Below, piece by piece: positions 23,486 through 37,035 of a stretch of DNA of 64,000 nucleotides; within the stretch, counting starts at the first letter, position 1; every line of letters begins with the position of its first letter. The notes beneath the pieces were generated by a model. That model did not search any database, had not been told where the DNA came from, and saw only the letters and a list, made by a program, of their open reading frames with translations. Where the stretch lies: NCBI GenBank assembly GCA_005281725.1, contig SSBO01000009.1:12263446-12327445 (forward strand). Reading direction: 5' to 3'. The DNA comes from Wuchereria bancrofti (taxonomy: Eukaryota; Nematoda; Chromadorea; Rhabditida; Onchocercidae). The position numbers and the translations under genes were made by a program.

Positions 23486-26400
23486 CTAAAAAATTGATTC
23501 TGCATCTTCTTTCTGCATTAATGCCTTTATTACATTGCATATCCTGGAAACATAATTAAACCATGACATAACTGCACCACGATACAAATCAAATATATCC
23601 GTAATATTTGTCCATAAGCTCAATACTGCTTAAAATGCAATAAAGATTTAAAATGCTCAGCAGTAAAATCCAATATTCGTCCAAACATGAAAAATTACCA
23701 GATTTCTTTAAGTATGGCTCCCAATATTTTAAAGTAGGCTTTGAGGGTAATGTCACCAAGTAAAAAAAATGTACTGCAATTGGAAATTCTTCCGCAGTTG
23801 GTAAAAAGCGTGCAATAATAGCGGTCTGAAGCATTTCATATAGATTTTACATTTTATATATGAATATATTTAAGAAAAAGTCCCAGCTGGTCACTATATT
23901 GTATTAAAATTAGCTATTGCCTCTTGGAACACATCTTTATATACTACGATATTAATAGTACAATACAAAGGAGTTCTTCCAGAAATAACATTCCGTTGTC
24001 AGTTCTAAAAATTCGCCATTCTACCGAATAAAAACGATCTAAAAATGGATGTACGCAATGTGCTTGTGAGACGGGCAACATTGCTAATTCACTAAATTTC
24101 TGATTAAACATGCCTGAACAAGCAAGCAAGTAAGTCGAGTAGAGGAACAGAAAAGTTGGAAACTTTGAAAGAAATTTTTAATCATAGATGTATTAAAAAA
24201 AATCAAAATTAAAAAATTAATACAAACAACCTGATCGATTCGAAAGGAACGACTACATATGGTTGAGTCGTACAGAAATTTACCGTGCTTGTTTCCAACA
24301 ATCAACCTATAACATTCAATCGTTTTTTCTGATATTTCTGATTTTAAAAAGAATTTTATGATTTCGTCGTTAAAAATCGTTATAAAACCGACAGATTACA
24401 TATGCCAGAAATATATATAACAACACTATGATGGTAATACCGATAATGCAGTAGTATTTCAAATTTCAAATTGGTAGAATAAGGTGTCCACTGCGACAAA
24501 CAGTTTCTCTTCAAAGTGATCACCCTGTAAATAAAACCAATTCAAATAAGATCGAAGTAAATGGAAGCAATTTCGTTAAGCTATTTGAATTACACTATTA
24601 AACATAATTAAAATCTTCAGCAAAAATCACTTGATTGAGCTAAGTAAATCGGTCAGCAACAATTTTAACTTGTTAACTTGTAATGGTCACAGTGACTTTT
24701 CCCCCAAGTACTCCAGTTACTATTCAAAGTAAAATTTGGCTATCACTGAGAAATCCCACAGCGTCTTTCATTTCTTTTCCCTAGCAAAAAAAAAAACGTT
24801 CACTGGTTAACAAACAATATAATGAACCTTTACTAGTTTATCAGAGTGCTAAAAAGATTTACCCATCATTGTAATTCAGCAGCAGATCTACACCAAAATT
24901 GAAACCAGACCAACGCCAACATTTCTTAAAATAAATTATACATTTGTAAGTAGTATCATGAATACCTCCAATGAATTACAGAATTATTAAAGAACTCATT
25001 AGTCATTCAAGTGTATTGCGTTTTTTGACATCAGTAACACAGTAATGGACTTTGTACTATCAGAAAGATGGAAAATGAATCGTAGAATCATGAATCAAAC
25101 GACCAAAATTTGTTAGAAAAACAACCAAACAAGCAGACATAAGCATCTATTGTGCCGACCATTTTTTGTATAAAAAACAAGAAAAAAAAACATACTGGAA
25201 CCGATTCAAGTACTCGTCCTAATCGATGAGCGTTAAGGTGGAAATCTTCATCTTTAATTTCGATTTGTCTGGAAGGTGTTTTCTTATTTTGCAAGCAAAC
25301 AAATTTACAGAAAACTTTTTTTTATTTGAAACAATCGATCAATGAAAACAATATTTGAATTACTTAAATTATCAAGTTCCTACAGTCCACTTACAAAAAT
25401 TATTAATTTAAATACAATTCTGCTTGCCAGTGAGGAAAAAAAGACTCTTAATGTTTCAGATTGAGAGAAAAACGGAGCATACCACAATGCTTTAAAATGT
25501 AAAATATGACTTGAACCTTATCCTAAATCTTTACTGTAAAACATGATAAAAATAAAATTCGACAAATGAATTCACCTAGAGAAACTTACTCTTTCATTTC
25601 TTCATTGCACAAAAGTAAGAACCAGTTGTCGGCAAGTACTTGATCAATAATTTCATTTGGAACAAGTGGATCTTTTCGCAAATCGCTGATCGTTTTTACA
25701 GATGAAACAATGTGCCCGACACGGATATTACAAGTTATGTCAGCAAAAGCACGGCACAATGCATCCCTATCTCTATCCGTCAATGAGGAATAATATTTCT
25801 CCATCTCAGTACGCATTTTATTATTGTCCACAACATAAGGAACTGCTTGCAAGAAGATCCACTGAAAGTAACTGAGCTGATTAATTCTTTTTCTCAATGC
25901 AGAAAATCATGAAAAATGATCGAAATTATTCAAAATCTATAAACGAAATCATCGAAATTATCCTAAATCTATAAACACTGCCATAAAAATATGCAATATT
26001 TATTACTTGACAAAAGACTGGAAAAAGTTGACAACTGACATCATAAATCTCCTTGCCAACATGGCTGAGTCATTAAATTCAACACAGCGGTTCGAAGGAC
26101 TTAGTGACCAAGCAGTCGTGATAAACCCAACTATAAAATTTTGTACCTTTTTGATTGTTTCATACAGATCAAGTTCTCCTTCAACGACCAACAAATCTGA
26201 TGCAGCCATTAACCTTACCATTGTCACGTGACTGGAAAATAACTAGAGTTATAATCAGAAAGCAAAATGTTGCGTAAACATAAATCACTTTATCTATTCA
26301 CTGAATTTATCGAAACTATGTAAGTTTATAGATATGCTTACCACAGATTTGAATACATATATTTCGTAAAAAACAATAATGCTTGAATACATGTATTCCA

Positions 26401-28102
26401 TAAAACAATAATATTTGAATACACATATTTCATAAAAAAAAGAGAACAATAATAAATTTTCGGTCAAATTCAAAAAATAACCTGACTGTATGAAGAATTT
26501 CTGGCTTGTTAGATAAGCGCCAAAAATTATTTTTTAAATATTGAAAACACTTTTCGAACAAATCCGGAAGACCGTACTGCTCGGCAAGCGTATAGAACTC
26601 AATTACTCGTGCATCAGTGAGTGATTCAGCACATAATTCAGCACAACGCTCCATAACACTATCCTGAAATCAATTATGAAACTGAAATAAGCTATGAGAA
26701 ACCTTTTATTAAATTATAAGTGTACAAATGGAATATTATGAATTTTGAATGAATCCTTCAATGAAAGAAAAAACAAATAAATGAAAAAAACGAAGGAAAC
26801 TGAACGCCATTTACAGAACAAAAAAGAAGGAGTCTCCTATCGACCTAATGGAAACACAAAATTACCAAGCTGAGCATTGAAGCTGATGCGATAAGACTTG
26901 CAACGTTTTCTAAATCCAGTTCAATTTCATTATGATACAATGATTCCAAAACCATATTAAATCCTAGAAAAGTACAAAAGATTTGTGAATGTAACACAAC
27001 CTTCTAATAACTATTGATTTCCTCCTTATTTTTCCGACTTCTTTACCATTACTCAGAAAAATTGACGTTTCTAATGAACAAAGTGTAATAAAAGATGAAA
27101 TTTGATAGAAAACAAAATTTGTATCAACGGAAAAAGCAATAAAAAGCTAACCTTCGACTGTGACATTCGGATCAACAATATCAATCTGCACCACTGCATT
27201 ATTGCTATCCTTCCAATGCCCTCTAAAGGGAATGATGTAAATGTGCATGGCTGTAGAGAGAAGAAAAAATTTATAGAAAAGAATCTAATGGCTAATTTGG
27301 TAAAGTCTTTTGCTTTCTGCCAAAGATTAAAGAGAAGCATTAGAAATAGTTTATTTTGGCTACTTATTATTCTAATAAAAATTATATGGTTATTTCCCGA
27401 AAATTATTTCTGTTAAGATCGCGTAAGTAAACATACCTGAACAAGCTGTCAAAAAATTTGCATTGCTCCAAATAAAGTCTATGGAGATTCCATGTTCGTC
27501 CCAATGCACAAATTGTTATATCCGACTTAGCACCATCAATGAATAATCGTTTATGAATATATTTCGCAGTATCCAACTAAATATTGCTATTTACATAAAA
27601 TGATTACTTGGGAAGCTATTGGCCTCGATGAAATTGTCAAATATGTACATCTTCAACAAATGCATAAAAAATTAAACCTTACATTTACTTCCTATGCTTA
27701 CTTAGGAAGCAGTAGCGTAACTTAGCGATACAAAGACATGCGAGTAGATTTGAAACAGTGTTAAATACTCTGTAATAATGAATGATATGTATGAAACAGG
27801 TTAAGCCTCTTTTTGGATTTCACTAAGCTAGTGTCCTAAAAGAAGACAATCCACAGATATATCTTCGGTTAAAACTTTATCTCCTCCCAAAACAGACAAT
27901 CATAACATCACCAACACTACTAACAATGAAAACCCTCAAAATCTATCATGCGTACTTTGCTAATTCTTTTTTTCTTCGTTTCCATTTCCTTATCACCGGT
28001 AGTTTTACGTTTGCGTGAAGAACTAGCTCGTGTAGACTCAGCAACCATCTCCACATCGTTAGACTCTGTCTCGCCGCTTGATCGACCTAGTAATTGTCCC
28101 AT
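23486..28102 (-). CDS. GMCL1: Germ cell-less (GMCL1-type) BTB protein
   Basis: GCL is a BTB-BACK adaptor for a Cullin-3 ubiquitin ligase, found at the nuclear envelope and in germ-cell specification in flies. Exons: 28,102-27,956, 27,576-27,437, 27,222-27,152, 26,963-26,866, 26,663-26,482, 26,231-26,147, 25,861-25,590, 25,268-25,196, 24,924-24,863, 24,524-24,441, 24,306-24,231, 23,825-23,699 and 23,628-23,486; 519 residues (human 515). It starts MGQLLGRSS, a possible N-myristoylation site as used by fly GCL, followed by basic clusters KRKTTGDKEMETKKKR. The BTB domain (about 50-165) has SDITICALGRTWNLHRLYL. BACK-like helices follow, then WIFLQAVP at 242 and the GCL-specific C-terminal CWRWSGFNFGVDLLL (about 358-372). 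Exons 1-9 are secure; 10-13 are weaker, and the tail beyond FPIAVHFFYLV is longer than in human. A TTTTTTAG acceptor 11 bases before the ATG suggests trans-splicing. Confidence 0.9.
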
Positions 28103-30299
28103 CTGGTTAATACCTAAAAAACAACTTCCCCGTATTTCCCAATTTTAAACTAGTAATAGAGTGTTAAAGAGTGCAATAATGAATGCAACTCTGTCGTATT
28201 CCATCTAACTTAAGTATATTTCAACGTTTTGGGATATTTTGGTATTCACTCCTATTCTTTTTGTAATGATAATCACCATAGACAAAAGGAAACAGTCGCT
28301 TAAACGTGGAAATCGATAGAATCCATTATCTTTCCTTAAAACTGAATAACTTTTCCCGCACTTATCTTTACAATTTACCGGAAATTCAACAGCGACTTCC
28401 ATGAATTCCCGGATTTACCAACCTTCCCCATATCGACAGAAATTCCAAAAACCGATCCGGCTTATCATTTTATCATGCAGATAACGAAATCACCACAGCT
28501 AACCGAGTCACACGACCGTACTAACTCACCCCAACAGCAACCAATGACGATTAATCTCCGCACCGGACCGTAAAATACGAAGTTACAGACTCTATGACTA
28601 TGGTTATGTGAGCATAAGAAACTGGAAGGGTCGATCTTTCCGGGCCGGCCGGCTACACATTACGAAATCACAGATTGTGCGGTACACTCCTGGAATCTGT
28701 TGGAGCAGGTGTATGAGTGAATTACACATTACACCTGTACATCATTACCACTCATCTTCACACATACGAATTCTCATGAATTATGAAGTAGACAAACATA
28801 GCGAGCCTCTAATTCAAAAGTATTCGTATGTATGAACGTGAACCACCGAATCAATGCCACTTCCGAAAGTACCATGAAAACCGGGAACTCTATCCCTATT
28901 CGTTGATATCTTTTGGAGTATAAACATCAGGAAATTATAGAGACTGTATGACAAAAACAAGTGCAAAAAATTTGCTAGGATGCACTATTAGCAATATGTT
29001 ACCAAAACACAGATACTGCTAACAATCATATCATAGCAAAATTCAACCCTCCTTTTCCGAAGAGTCAGTCTCTTTAATGATAGTTTCTCTTTTATTATAT
29101 TAGTTACAGCAAGAGTTTGAAAGAAAGTTGAATAATTTAGCATTTCCTTCACAATTACCAGTTATCACATCGATTTCCATCCTGGCATACAACAGTAGTT
29201 ATTTTTCGTATCAAGTAAGCCTCACCAATGGATCAACAGAAGTGGGACATACTCCAAAAGCTAGCCCCAAATTCACGACCTCAACGCTCTCTTCAAGATA
29301 TCTCTAACTAAAATGCGACCTGGATGACATCTAATTTATACCGACTTGACGGCAAGTTATCCAAAATTTATGTCCACAATTTCAGAAATGAGAAACTCCA
29401 CCGGAGGGGCTTACAAACATTAGTACATGACAAGACAATCCATACAATTTAAATTTCATGACATTTCACTGGGGAGACAGAAAGAAAAATGAAAAAAGTC
29501 GAAATAAACTATTAAGACAAAAGGGAACAAATACGTTCGTATTCATGAAGGATACAATAAATTAACGATGCATAGCAGCAGAAGCAGCATATAAATCACA
29601 TATACATTTACAAAGTTTTGCTTCAAAAAATTCTCAAGTTTGAAAATTGTAGAAAGTCACAAAGTTTCAAATGCTTGTTACTCACAACCATATTTTTAAA
29701 CTGATCATATATATATAACCAAACAAAGATACAGTACAAGATGTAAATTGAGCACAAATATCAAATAATAAACAAATGGATTCGTTTGGAAGTAAAAACA
29801 AAAATTCAATATGCAAGTGAAAAGAACACGGAGAATATATGTAGCTAATGAACATTCAATATCCAATATATATTTAACTAGCACATATTCAACCATCTAT
29901 GATATACATTATTCTCCGAAATGTTTAACTGAAGTTGGCGTTTTTGAATCTTTATAGTTCACATCAATTTATATTTCGAAATAAGCAGAAATTTTCAAAT
30001 AAAAAGTTCAGTAAGAAAAGTGTGCAGGAAACATGATGAAACGTGAAAATCGAAAAACCAACAAAACAGATATTCGGTGATTCAGTCAATGCATCATATC
30101 TTCCGGTTGTACCACAACTACACTCCGTACACGGGCCTCTTAAAGTATCCAAATCCGTAGGATATAAAATATTACGAATTTCACTCACTACATTATAATT
30201 CGATACATCACAAGCTACTGCATGTTAAAGAACCGACAGAAAAATAATTCAACAGTACATCCCTACCCATACCTGTCAAACTTGTGACAGCATGAGACT
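28103..30299. other. Spacer between GCL and WASP
   Basis: About 2.2 kb without a supported exon. Short open frames at 28,205-28,402, 28,608-28,835, 29,705-29,896 and 29,964-30,188 have no splice context or family similarity. Confidence 0.5.
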
Positions 30300-33200
30300 T
30301 CAATCTGATTCCCACTCACTGTCGTTGTTATTAGCTTCTTCTTCTGATTCCGACTCTGCAAAACTAAGGTTTTTCGAGTTGGTATTTACACATTTCTAGC
30401 AAGCTAGAAAGCGGAAATTCTCGTCCCGGAATAAACTTCCCACTTTTCTCTTCTGTTTCAAATGTTCCACAACCGAAAGAGTGATCAGCACAATGAATCA
30501 ATAAAAACATTAGTTTTTTAGTCAGAACTGCATGGAGATTGTTGTAAGGAATAATTAAAAAGAAGAAAAAAACAAACCATCTGAATTGCGTATATTCCTG
30601 CGCCTTTCTTCTAAAGCCCGAGCTAATGCACCTGCAATTCCAGCTACATCCGTAGAATTTGGTACCGATTTCCGATTTTCAATCTCTTCTTTGTCTACCT
30701 GCAATAAATTTATTATTTACATAACTATTAATTTGAACATAATACTAAAATACTAAAATTAAATGAACTAACTGCATTTGTCAAATTTTCACTGTAGGAA
30801 AGCTAATACTAACAGGTTTTAGATTGGCTCCTTGCCGTATTTGTGCCATCATTTCATCGCGTGCATCGGTAATACTATTATCATGATTGGTATTTGCTGT
30901 CACTTGTTTTAAAGTAACTCCCGCTTGTATCTCCTGAAGAAATGACATGAAAATAAGTGCTGAGAAAAAATCTCTGAGAATTGAATTCTCATGTCTCATT
31001 CAAAACCCAAATACACTGAGAATCCATAACATAGTGCAACAGATTCTGTCAGTTAAAAAAAAAGATATAACAAAATGTCTCACTACATACGTTGTAACCG
31101 AAAGAAAAACTGCTTACACTAAGCAAACTTGCTTTCCCTCTTCCACCACCATTGCTGGCTGTCGAAGTGTAAGACGGCGGAGGTGGTGGAGGTGGAGGTA
31201 TTGTACCACTGGCGCACGTTACAGGAGGTGGTGGTGGTGGTGGTGGAGGAGGCGGAGGTGGTGCGAGCGAAGAATTTGTAGAAACTGATGAAGGAGGTGC
31301 TGCTGTTGGTAGCGAGTACGTAGAACTTGACGGCGGCGGTGGCGGCGGAGGAGGTGGGGGTACATCATTTGGTCGATAGGTAGTTGATGTCCCGTTCATT
31401 GCACCCGGTGGCTAAAACAAGCTAAGATAAAACTTTCTTTATCCAGAAAGCAAAAATAGTTATAATTGGTAATTATTTCTTTGCTTAGAAGCTCGAAATT
31501 TTAGAACCTTCCTGAAACTTCTACAGAAAATTCATTCGACCTGTGGCAAAGGCCTAGCTGGAGGCTTGCTGGAAGCTGGTGGTTTCAGCGGCGGTCTTGA
31601 AACTGGAGTAATATGAAATCCTTCACGACGTAGCAACGGAGGTGGTGGCGGCGGAACTGGTGATAATGCAGGAGAATTTATAATTGAGGAGGTCATAAAA
31701 GGCCTGAAAAATGCAGAATGTCCTAACAAAAGTGTCTTACATTATCATCGAGTACCATCTTACAAGCAGTTAAGAAAATTCGTCGTGAATGAAAAGTCCA
31801 AAATTTTGGAATCACCTCTGATAGTTGTGATGCATTGGAGCTGGGGGCTGCTGTACTTTAGGAACCTCTTGGTAGCCAGTAATAAATTTTTTTGAAAATT
31901 CCAAGTCATCTTTGGACATTCGCTCCGGATTCTCTCCCGCAGCGCGCAACACAGCCTTCACACTATCATCCATTGGATCATAGTTGTACGTTTCTTGTGA
32001 GAAACCACCATCTTGATTCCACCCAAGATGTGCCTTGTGTCTACAGTATCACAATATTACAACAAAATATAATACAAATACCTTAAGAGTACAGTTCAAT
32101 AAAAATGACAACTATAAAACTCCTATTTATAGTAAATGTTTGATAATCGTCAAGAATTATAAACGTCCTAGGAAAATCTCTGGTTAGTTCTTTAGTGCAA
32201 CAATTCCATCAGCGACGGGTGAATCATATTGTCAGGAATCATGCACCCTTAAGCAATATTTTTGATGCTTAGCGCATATAAAGAAAAGTTCTTTCAGGAC
32301 TAAATAAAATGAAAGAAGTAAATAAAGTTTCTAAATTAAATTCTTTGAAAAGATGAAAGGCAAATATAAATTAAGTCGTGTGAAATATAAAAAAAACTGA
32401 CTGAAAATTTGTTGGATTGCTAATGTCCTCCTTCCGAATCTTCTGTTTCTTTTCTTTTTTTGAACTTTTCTTTTTTGTTCTATTAATCGTCACAAAATTT
32501 GTCCATGTGCCGCCACCAATATTTGGTACGGTGCCCATACTAGTAATGCCAGTCCTATGTGGTGTCGAAACTGCATGAGTTCGACCACCAAAGGGTAGAA
32601 GCGATCCAGAAATGTTCTGTGAGCCACTAGTTACCATCTTCTCTTTTTCTTCTATTTAAAAAGATAGGTTTTTGAATTTATTACCGAAAATTACCTCAAA
32701 GTCTTAAAACGGAACAGCATTTGTCAATCAGTTTTCATGGTTCAGAAATATATCAAAGAAAACTTATGAAATGCAGAAATGATGCCTGACAAACTTACGA
32801 GACTTTCTTTCCTGTTCGTAGCGCTTATCAAGGTGGGACTTAAAGCTGAATGCTTCTTCCTTACTCGAAAAATTCAAACCAAACACGCATTCATCTCCCT
32901 CGAATGTTAGAAGATGAGGACATCCCAACGGTTGTGATGCATGAAAATTCTTGTACCTAAACTAACAAATGTAAAAAAAAAACCCTTAAAATCAATTGTT
33001 CAAAATTGCCAAATTTGTAAAAAGCTATAAAAATTGTTAAAGGAACACACCCAAAAGAGATAAAATAAATGAAGTCAAATGATTTTTTAACTTGTAAAAT
33101 GTTTCCTACACCAAGAAAAACACCCTAAACCCCATAATGGAAATTTTTTAAACTAAAAAACTGAATAACTCACAACATTTGTTGCCAAAGATACTGTTTC

Positions 33201-33766
33201 CTATAAATATCATATAAGCGTAAGAAATATGCTCTTTTATCATAGTCCTTGACAAGCGAAACCACTCCTCTGTGAGCTTTGATCCATACTCCCGGATTTC
33301 GTGGATCAGATTTCAGCAACTGTACAACACCTGCTGCTAATGAAACACAATCATGTCCAAGCAACGAAAAAAGCGTACCATTTTCGACTGAGTTAAAAAG
33401 AAGGGCACCTGTGTTTGGTGGTCTGCAATATTCGTGGAAACATATATAGAATATAAGTACAGGAACTTTTTTTTTTTAAGAAAAGGTGTATCAGAAATTA
33501 AAAATTATTCGATATAATACAAGAAAAAAAAATTGATGGTACTGTGGATGAAATAAGAACAAAGTGACAATTGGTAACATTTGAATGTGCATAATGGAAG
33601 AACGGTTTCTCTAAAAAAGTCCATTAAATCTTTCCAGAATCAACATAAACCAAAACTTGTACAAAAATAGACACCTTTTTTTGGGACGACCTGTGGGCGT
33701 CATATTCAAGCCTACATGCTGTACGCCTATTTGATATGCACCAGTCGGTGTACCACAGGTGTACAT
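30300..33766 (-). CDS. wsp-1: WASP/N-WASP actin nucleation-promoting factor
   Basis: WASP relays Cdc42 and phosphoinositide signals to the Arp2/3 complex to build branched actin. Ten exons: 33,766-33,675, 33,422-33,177, 32,956-32,799, 32,651-32,402, 32,040-31,816, 31,703-31,541, 31,411-31,118, 30,933-30,814, 30,698-30,578 and 30,355-30,300; 574 residues. Domains in order: WH1 (about 30-165, with VWIKAHRGVVSLVKDY and YFLRLYDIYRKQYLW); a basic stretch (KKKSSKKEKKQKIRK, about 225-240) running into the CRIB/GBD (ISNPTNFQHKAHLGW); a proline-rich region (about 325-465) with four long proline runs; two WH2 motifs (LLSEIQAGVTLKQV and MMAQIRQGANLKPV); a C helix (VAGIAGALARALEERRRNI); and an acidic end with the Arp2/3-contacting tryptophan (DSEWESD). 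The start is six bases past the end of a TTTTCAG acceptor. Two WH2 motifs make it N-WASP-like. Promoter side faces the 33.8-38.2 kb spacer. Confidence 0.95.
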
Positions 33767-35508
33767 GGCCTGAAAATAACATGAAAAAGACAAAAATAAA
33801 AAAGCAACGAAAAAATCCTAATCTTTCCTATAACTTCAAATATTGTTACATTATTTCTAGGATCAATCTGCACAGAGAGACGGTCTTAATAAACAGGTAT
33901 ATATGGCAAACAAAACTTAAGTATGGTAATGAGAATACCAGCTGAGATAACCAAAACCGTGTGCATAAATAACATCGATTATAACTGCATCACCTAATGG
34001 AACTTCAGAACTTCAACATTTAACTTCAAATACGCCACGCTTCAATTGGAATTTGTCCATAACTGATAATAATTCATACCAGTTTCAGTTTTCAGCAAGG
34101 GATTTCGAAACATACAAAAATAACAAATAATATTGAGTAGCGGTGCCTGAAAAACACAGTTCATCAGAAAATGAAATATCGAAAACAAGCTTATATCTAT
34201 AAGCTATTTTAAAATTTAACATCTCCCCCTTCTTCATGGGAAGCAATCCGACCCGATTTTACTATCAAATATTTTCTTAATTTCCATACCATATTTTTTC
34301 CTCAAAACTTAAGCTTGAATGTCATATCAAACTGCACAGATGGCAACAATCAAAAAATGATAATCAAGATTCAGAGGACAAATGCTTTGAAGATTTATAA
34401 AACTGACGAATCATGGCTGTATGTTGACAGGCAAATGAAGAAACCCGAATTACAAATAACCCGATTTGCAGAGGAAATGGTATGATGGTTCCACCATTCC
34501 GGATGTCGACTTGCGGCTATGTATGGCACAGGGTGTAGCGTAGCCAAAAAAAAAGTCAAAGTTTATAAAAAAGCTATAAACCTGAGGAAACGAAGATGAA
34601 TTGGCCAACGACACAAATTCTTCTAAGCACAAATAAGCTCTTCTACCACTGAACAATCTTCTGTAAATGGACATGTTTATAAACGAATGCTTCAAAACAA
34701 GCAAATCAACAACATCGCTACTTGTAATTGCATATCAAATCCGCTTTTTATGTGACCCAAAGATAAACAATGTAAAGTGCCGTAGATATTGTAACCTAGA
34801 AAAATAACCGATGAAGTAATTGTAGCTTTTAAGTTGCCAAAAAAAATTATCGACATGGACACGTAGACTGCAAAACAAACAGCTATTTGTCATAAATTCC
34901 CTGGATATTTAGCTATAATTCCGGAAATCTGAAATAGTCATATTATTTTAGAATGTCTGGATAAAACCACATTCCGCTTTTTTCAGATTACTCCTGAGCA
35001 ACCATCGTAGCGGGGCATGCTTCCTGCATTTCCAGTTTTTCGACACTTTCAGAATAAGGGGGCCGACAAAAGCTGATTGCATTATTAACTTCAACACTAA
35101 TTACTGCTCATTAGTACGGGGAATTCCTACGTTTAATACTAAACTATTTTATATGCAGTTAGTAAAATGACGTTTTTCATTAACTCGCTCGGTTTAACTC
35201 TGTCATAGCAGAAGAATTTCCTAACGATATAAAGTAAAATGTGCGTATTTCAAAAATAACCTATGTCACATTCAAAAATTCCGAGCCCCTCAAAATGACA
35301 CGTTTCTAGGGTCTAGGTTTAAGTTGTTCGCACGACTGATCCAAACAGCAAAACATTCCCGAGGATTCATAGCAATCAAGAGGATTTCACCTAGACACTA
35401 TCTTTAAAATAAGCAACTGGATGACCACGCAACATAAAATCATGGAAACTCACGGGACTTTTGTATCCACAAATGAACAGGTCAGCACTCATTAACAGCA
35501 TACGTATG

Positions 35509-35863
35509 GGCCGCAGAGTACCAGTCGGCCAGATACTAACAGGAATCAGGCTGGAAATGACGGGATGTGAAGCTGATTGATGATATCATCAAGAGTAACG
35601 CATTTCAGGTCGTTGTTTTTTCTTTCATTTTTTTTTAAGAGAAAAAGAAAGAAGAAAGTTAAATAAGAAAAAGAAAGCAAGCTCCGGCCGCAGAGTACCA
35701 GTCGGCCAGATACTAACAGGAATCAGGCTGGAAATGACGGGATGTGAAACTGATTGATGATATCATCAAGAGTAACGCATTTCAGGTCGTTGTTTTTTCT
35801 TTCATTTTTTTTTTAAGAGAAAAAGAAAGAAGAAAGTTAAATAAGAAAAAGAAAGCAAGCTCC
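35509..35863. repeat. Near-perfect 177-bp tandem duplication
   Basis: Copy A is 35,509-35,685 and copy B 35,686-35,863. They begin GGCCGCAGAGTACCAGTCGG and end GAAAGCAAGCTCC. By eye they differ by one base (GAAGCT versus GAAACT) and one extra T in a T-run. The near identity means a recent duplication or an assembly error. Confidence 0.93.
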
Positions 35864-36914
35864 CTGCATGCAACAACAATAATAAAGCTTGGAGATAGTA
35901 TAGATGTGTTAAATATCTATGAGATCCATATTCTAATGCAGAACCTGGAATTAAATGAGATACATGAATCTACAGAATGTTCCACTCATTAAGATTCAGT
36001 AAGGTTACGCCTAAAATACATTCTTAGGTTTAAGCGGGTAATATCAAATGAATCCTGCAGCATTTCAGGCTATCTACTTCTACTTAGCACAATAGCTCGA
36101 AATGAATAATCATCCACTCATGACCCATCATTTCGTCCATGCATAAGACCATATGAAGTTTCTGTCTAAACTACTACAGTTCCAACATGTCAGCAATTTC
36201 AGTTGGAACTGAAAACAGTCTGTGGCGAAATGACACTTTCTAGATACGTAATCTGCGTCAATCTCTGGACAGTCATATTAAGGGAATTTTACAATTCATA
36301 ATTTAGGTAAAAACGTAAGCTGGAAGCAGGTAGTCTTAACAAATATTTTCACAAGGACTAGACTGTACTCGAAATACACATCAAACATGTCTGGCAAGTC
36401 GTCGCATCTTGTCCGACTCTTTCGTTCCTTCTGATCAAGATAGTGCCAACATGGAAGTTCTTTCAACTAGCTTGTTTAACTTTTCTCACCATGGCATATC
36501 TCATGCTTAACTCCATGGAAATGAAGCGAACAAATCGGTGCCATATGTTTTAGAAAAAAAAAAAACTAACAATATGGTACTATATGGTATAAATAGATGA
36601 AAGCAGAAAAAATGGATGAAAGGGACGGATAAATGGACAACTGAATAGATGAACGGAATGGAACTGTGAAGAATGGAAGCGAAAAATGGAGAGATAATGA
36701 CGGATGAACAAAAGGACCGAAATGCAGACAACGATGAACATGTAGATATGTAAACAAATGAATTATTTTAATCAGCATGCCACTTAAAATTATAAAAAAG
36801 CTTATAAAATACACATCGATTCAACGAACCACAGGAGAGGGAAACACCAGCATCAAGGCATTATTTGTGATAATGAATCAGAACCAATTGCTCTTGAAAA
36901 TGACAGTGTCGGTA

Positions 36915-37035
36915 TGCACACGCACGCACGCACACACATACACACATATATAAATATATATATATACATACATGCACACATACAAACATAAATACACACA
37001 TACACATACATACGTACCTACACACATACAAATAC
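36915..37035. repeat. CA/TA microsatellite
   Basis: Mixed ACAC, ATAT and ACAT runs; explains the cysteine/valine/tyrosine-rich frames on the minus strand here. Confidence 0.85.

Noticed and set aside
23944..24115. Exon-like open stretch between GCL exons 11 and 12
   Set aside because: Its acceptor gives the wrong phase after exon 11 and it does not resemble the GCL C-terminus, so it was left out of the main model.
24663..24784. Candidate GCL exon after TTTGCTAG
   Set aside because: The required phase hits a stop after 12 codons; the exon at 24,524-24,441 fits phase and family better.
30947..31288. Arg/Trp-rich open frame on the plus strand
   Set aside because: Antisense of the WASP polyproline exon.
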